NCBI GenBank assembly: GCA_002470165.1 | Contig: DKNF01000169.1 | Location: 1 to 25,366, forward strand | Origin: Betaproteobacteria bacterium UBA7395 | GTDB taxonomy: Bacteria > Pseudomonadota > Gammaproteobacteria > Burkholderiales > Rhodocyclaceae | Length of the DNA stretch: 25,366 bases | Reading direction: 5' to 3' | Shown: positions 22,118-25,366 of the stretch, piece by piece | Layout of the letters: the number at the start of each line of letters is the position of its first letter | How positions within the stretch are numbered: the first letter of the stretch is position 1 | The notes under the pieces: generated by a model | The model's database searches: none | Seen by the model: the letters and a program-made list of their open reading frames with translations, nothing else | What the model was told of the DNA's origin: nothing | Translations under genes and position numbers: made by a program

Positions 22118-23530
22118 TCAGCTGAACAGGCCGGACAACTGGCCGATGCTGGAGAGGAAGTCCGATTTTTCGGTCAGTTTCTGCTGCAGGAAGGCTTCCA
22201 TGCGCGGGTACATGGCGATCGACTGATCGAGCACCGGGTCCGAGCCGGGCGCGTAGGCGCCGACGGCGATCAGGTCACGGGAGCGCTGGTAGCGGGAGAA
22301 CAGGACCTTGAAGCGGCGGATGTGGTCGAGCTGGTTGTCGTCGATCAGATTGACCATGGCCCGGCTGATCGACTGCTCGATGTCGATGGCCGGGTAGTGG
22401 CCGGCGTCGGCAAGCGTCCGGGTGAGCACGATGTGACCGTCGAGAATGGCGCGTGCCGAATCGGCAATCGGGTCCTGCTGGTCGTCGCCTTCGGCCAGTA
22501 CGGTGTAGAAGGCGGTGATCGAGCCGCCGCCTTCGACGCCGTTGCCGGCGCGTTCGACCAGTTGCGGAAGGCGGGCGAAGACGGATGGTGGATAACCGCG
22601 GGTGGCCGGCGGTTCGCCGATGGCCAGGGCGATTTCCCGCTGGGCCATGGCGTAGCGGGTCAGCGAATCCATGATCAGCAGGACATGTTTGCCCTGGTCG
22701 CGGAAGTACTCGGCGATGGTTGTGGCGTAGGCCGCACCCTGCAGGCGCATCAGCGGACCGGTATCGGCCGGGGCGGCGACGACGACGGCCCGGCGCATGC
22801 CTTCCTCGCCGAGAATGTGTTCGATGAATTCCTTGACTTCGCGGCCGCGTTCGCCGATCAGGCCGACCACGATCACCTCGGCTTCGGTGTAGCGGGCCAT
22901 CATCCCGAGCAGGACCGATTTGCCGACGCCGGAGCCGGCAAAGAGGCCCATGCGCTGTCCGCGACCGACCGTCAGCAGGGAATTGATCGCCCGGATGCCG
23001 ACGTCGAGCGGACGTTCGATGGCGGCGCGGCTCATCGGATTGATCGGGCGGCTTTGCAGCGGCCGGGCCTGGCTGGCGCGCAGCACGCCTTTCGCATCCA
23101 GCGGCCGGCCAACGCCGTCGAGCACCCGGCCGAGCAGTTCGTCACCGACCGGTACCTGTTTGGCGCGGTCGATGGCGCGCCGTTTGAGGTGGCCGGGCTG
23201 ATCGACCTGGGGCGGCGGGCTGGGCGCGTCGAACGGGACCACCCGGGCGCCGGGGGCCAGACCGAAAACTTCGTCGGAGGGCATCAGGTAGAGCTTCTCG
23301 CCGGCGAAACCGACGACCTCGGCCTCGATGGGCGCGCCGGTCGTGGGGTGGATGCGGCAGGTGCTTCCCAAGGGGAGTTTCAGTCCCGAGGCTTCCATGA
23401 CCAGGCCGTTGATCCGGGTCAGCCGGCCGCTGGGCCAGATTGCCTGGGCATTGCCGGCGCTATGCCGGCAACCGTCGAGGAAATCCTGCCAGCGCCGGCG
23501 ATGGTCGGGCGGATTCACCGGATCAGCCAT
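22118..23530 (-). CDS. fliI: Flagellum-specific type III export ATPase FliI
   Basis: This is the 470-residue, F1-beta-like ATPase of the export machine. I place the start at ATG 23530 ([18 protein letters not shown]); the open frame runs 31 codons further upstream, but that extension lies inside fliH and is not family-like. The N-terminal barrel (about 30-100) has [20 protein letters not shown]. The Walker A motif is [20 protein letters not shown] (about residue 170). [15 protein letters not shown] and the Walker B region [20 protein letters not shown] follow. The C-terminal domain has [20 protein letters not shown]. It overlaps fliH by 16 bases and is followed by fliJ after 11 bases. Confidence 0.97.
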   Translation of the reverse strand: MADPVNPPDHRRRWQDFLDGCRHSAGNAQAIWPSGRLTRINGLVMEASGLKLPLGSTCRIHPTTGAPIEAEVVGFAGEKLYLMPSDEVFGLAPGARVVPFDAPSPPPQVDQPGHLKRRAIDRAKQVPVGDELLGRVLDGVGRPLDAKGVLRASQARPLQSRPINPMSRAAIERPLDVGIRAINSLLTVGRGQRMGLFAGSGVGKSVLLGMMARYTEAEVIVVGLIGERGREVKEFIEHILGEEGMRRAVVVAAPADTGPLMRLQGAAYATTIAEYFRDQGKHVLLIMDSLTRYAMAQREIALAIGEPPATRGYPPSVFARLPQLVERAGNGVEGGGSITAFYTVLAEGDDQQDPIADSARAILDGHIVLTRTLADAGHYPAIDIEQSISRAMVNLIDDNQLDHIRRFKVLFSRYQRSRDLIAVGAYAPGSDPVLDQSIAMYPRMEAFLQQKLTEKSDFLSSIGQLSGLFS

Positions 23531-24222
23531 TTTTCGGGCTCGACACCGATGGCTTCGAGGACGCGCCGCCAGCGCGTTTCCAGCGTCGCGTCGATTTCGC
23601 TGTGACCGGCCTTGAGCAGGCACCCGCCGGGACTCAGGGTGCTGTCGGGAACCAGATTGATGCTACCCGGTGGGCCGATTTCGACAAGGCCCGCCCGCAG
23701 GGCGTCGAGATCGTCCGGATGGGCATGCAGGGCCAGGTTGCCGTGATGCAAGGGTAGGGCCTGCAGGGCTTCGCGAACGATCGGAAGCAACAGGTCGCGG
23801 CGGATTGTCAGCGTGCTGCCGAGGACCAGCGAGGCGACTTCGAGCGCCAGGTCCAGCGTCTGCTCGCCGACGGCTTGGTCGAGCTCGCCCAGCGATTGCC
23901 GGAAATTCTCGACCAGGGTGCGTAGCCGCGCGAGTTCCTCGTCGCGGGCGGTCTGCATGGCCTCGGCGGCGGCTTGCAGGCCTTCTTCGTAGCCGGCCTG
24001 ATAACCTTCCTGGCGCGCCTGTTCGTGGATCTGTTCGATGTCGTCGGCAGTCGGCAGGTTGAGCGGTCCGGCGACAGCTTCGCCTTGTTCCTCCTCCACA
24101 ACCTCGGCAATTTCGACCGGAGTTTCCGCCGGTTCCTCGACGACATCGTCCGGCGCATCGAAGGCATTTGCCTGCCAGCGCTGGTAAGCAGCCAGTTGTT
24201 CTTTCGGAATGATGCCGGCCAT
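23515..24222 (-). CDS. fliH: Flagellar export regulator FliH
   Basis: This is a 235-residue peripheral stator of the export ATPase. The N-terminal region holds [15 protein letters not shown], with aromatic residues of the kind that dock FliN. It is followed by an acidic stretch (about 25-50). A central helix has the FliH glycine repeat [17 protein letters not shown] (about residues 72-88). The C-terminal domain (about 115-235) has [29 protein letters not shown] and [20 protein letters not shown], like V-type ATPase subunit E. It lies 4 bases after fliG and overlaps fliI, the ATPase it restrains and delivers. Confidence 0.95.
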   Translation of the reverse strand: MAGIIPKEQLAAYQRWQANAFDAPDDVVEEPAETPVEIAEVVEEEQGEAVAGPLNLPTADDIEQIHEQARQEGYQAGYEEGLQAAAEAMQTARDEELARLRTLVENFRQSLGELDQAVGEQTLDLALEVASLVLGSTLTIRRDLLLPIVREALQALPLHHGNLALHAHPDDLDALRAGLVEIGPPGSINLVPDSTLSPGGCLLKAGHSEIDATLETRWRRVLEAIGVEPEKWLIR

Positions 24223-24226
24223 GGAA

Positions 24227-25225
24227 TCAGATCATCTGTTCGCCACCGGCGCCGCCGAGCACGATCTGGCCTTCGTCGGCAAGGCGGCGGACGATCTTGA
24301 GGATTTCCTTCTGTTCGGCTTCGACCTCGGAGAGGCGGACTGGCCCCTTGGACTCCAGGTCTTCGCGCAGCATTTCCGCCGCCCGCTGCGACATGTTCTT
24401 GAAAATCTTTTCGCGCAACTCCGGCGAAGCACCCTTCAGCGCCAGGACCAGCGAGTCGGACTGGACTTCGCGCATGATCATCTGGATCGAGCGGTCGTCG
24501 ATCTCCAGCAGGTTCTCGAACACGAACATTTCGTCGAGAATCTTCTGCGCCAGATCCGGGTCGTATTCGCGGATCGCGTCGACCACCGAAGTTTCGTTGG
24601 CGGTGCCGATGAAATTGAGGATTTCGGCGACCGTCCGCACGCCGCCCATCGCGGTGCGTTTGATGCTGGTCGAACCGGACAGGATTCGCAACATGGCTTC
24701 GTTCAGTTCGCGCAGTGCAGCCGGCTGGATGCCTTCCAGCGTGGCGATGCGCAGCACCACGTCGTTGCGCAGACGCTCGGTGAAATGGTTGAGGATTTCA
24801 CTGGAGTGGTCGTGCTCGAGGTGGACCAGGATGGTGGCGATGATCTGCGGGTGTTCGTTCTTGATCAGGTCGGCGACAGTCTGGGCATCCATCCACTTCA
24901 GCCCTTCGATCCCCGAAGTCTCGCCGCCCTGGAGGATGCGCGAAATGAGGTTCGAGGCCTTGTCGTCGCCCAGTGCCTTGGTCAGCACCGAACGGATGTA
25001 ATTGTCGGTGTCGACGTGCACCGCCGAGTGTTCTTCCATGTTTTTATGGAATTCGTCGAGCACGGTCTCGACCGTCGCCCGCGGCACGGTTTTCAGCGCC
25101 GCCATCGCATGTCCGAGCTTCTGGACCTCGCGCGGGCCGAGGTGCTTGAGCACTTCGGCGGCGTGGTCCTCGCCCAGCGCGATCAGCAGTGTCGCGCTCT
25201 TTTCCAGTCCGTCGTCACCCGGCAT
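24227..25225 (-). CDS. fliG: Flagellar motor switch protein FliG
   Basis: This is the 332-residue C-ring torque protein. The N-terminal domain (KSATLLIALGEDHAAEVLKH) binds FliF. The middle domain contains the conserved EHPQ motif (KNEHPQIIATILVHL, about residue 124). The C-terminal part has the MFVF motif in DEMFVFENLLEIDDRSIQMI (about residue 245). The torque helix REDLESKGPVRLSEVEAEQK (about 290-310) keeps the charged residues that face the stator. It ends EILKIVRRLADEGQIVLGG. The ATG lies inside the last codons of fliF (11-base overlap). It is normal in length and motif set. Confidence 0.98.
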   Translation of the reverse strand: MPGDDGLEKSATLLIALGEDHAAEVLKHLGPREVQKLGHAMAALKTVPRATVETVLDEFHKNMEEHSAVHVDTDNYIRSVLTKALGDDKASNLISRILQGGETSGIEGLKWMDAQTVADLIKNEHPQIIATILVHLEHDHSSEILNHFTERLRNDVVLRIATLEGIQPAALRELNEAMLRILSGSTSIKRTAMGGVRTVAEILNFIGTANETSVVDAIREYDPDLAQKILDEMFVFENLLEIDDRSIQMIMREVQSDSLVLALKGASPELREKIFKNMSQRAAEMLREDLESKGPVRLSEVEAEQKEILKIVRRLADEGQIVLGGAGGEQMI

Positions 25226-25366
25226 TGGCGCCCATCCAGTCCTTGATGATGTTTGCTACCGCCTTGGCGTCGGCCTGCGCGAGGTCGCGCGCCTTCTGCA
25301 CCTTGGCCGCATAGTGGTCGATCTGCACGATGTCCTCGGTTTCGCCGTCCTCGCCGACGACGGCGA
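25215..25366 (-). CDS. fliF: Flagellar MS-ring protein FliF (C-terminal end only)
   Basis: Only the last 49 codons are in the window, read from 25364 to the TGA at 25217-25215. The residues run AVVGEDGETEDIVQIDHYAA then KVQKARDLAQADAKAVANII and finish KDWMGANAG. This is the FliF C-terminal tail that docks into the FliG N-terminal domain, with the typical ARDLAQADAKAVANIIKDW ending. It overlaps fliG by 11 bases. The bulk of the protein, including its membrane helices and ring-building motifs, lies beyond the window, so its integrity cannot be judged. Confidence 0.93.
   Translation of the reverse strand, partial: AVVGEDGETEDIVQIDHYAAKVQKARDLAQADAKAVANIIKDWMGANAG

Noticed and set aside
22100..23605. 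A 501-codon plus-strand open frame opposite fliI
   Set aside because: It mirrors the conserved fliI ATPase gene and shows no independent motifs or credible start context.

Overview
The window is one uninterrupted flagellar structural and export locus. I found no RNA genes, mobile elements, CRISPR arrays or attachment sites. High G+C, tightly overlapping genes, a polar-flagellate gene set (FlhF, FlhG, FliA, MotC, MotD) and matches to the sigma-54 and sigma-28 promoter consensus point to a Gram-negative proteobacterium. The gene order and the FlhG variant suggest a betaproteobacterium, perhaps of the Rhodocyclales; that placement is inference, not a database result.

Layout. (1) Bases 2-3817, plus strand: the 3' part of flhF, then flhG, fliA, motC and motD, each overlapping the next by 1 to 8 bases. 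They control flagellar placement and number, encode the late-class sigma factor, and supply a stator pair. No chemotaxis gene lies between fliA and motC. (2) Bases 3843-5317, minus strand: flgA, flgM and flgN, with a sigma-28-type promoter in front of flgM. (3) Bases 5414-16270, plus strand: flgBCDEFGHIJKL (rod, hook, rings, rod cap/muramidase, hook-filament junction), then an unrecognised small lipoprotein gene coupled to flgL. A consensus-perfect sigma-54 promoter precedes flgB, a sigma-28-type promoter precedes flgK, and a second perfect sigma-54 match lies inside flgJ. (4) Bases 16264-25366, minus strand: in transcription order fliF (3' end only), fliG, fliH, fliI, fliJ, fliK, fliL, fliM, fliN, fliO, fliP, fliQ, fliR. 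They encode the MS ring end, C ring, export ATPase complex, hook-length ruler and export gate. A sigma-54-type promoter lies between fliJ and fliK.

The parts form a regulated assembly line. Sigma-54 promoters drive hook-basal body and export genes. FliA (sigma-28) is held by FlgM until the hook is complete and FlgM is exported, after which sigma-28 promoters (flgM, flgK) fire. FlhF and FlhG probably set pole and number, and MotC/MotD drive rotation.

The locus is largely canonical and I see no wholly new multi-gene system. The points most worth a second look are an FlhG with a degraded ATP-binding motif but an intact FlhF-activating motif, the orphan lipoprotein after flgL, an Ala-rich insertion in the hook protein FlgE, the sigma-54 consensus buried in flgJ, and G7-G8 tracts in flhG, flgJ and fliR.
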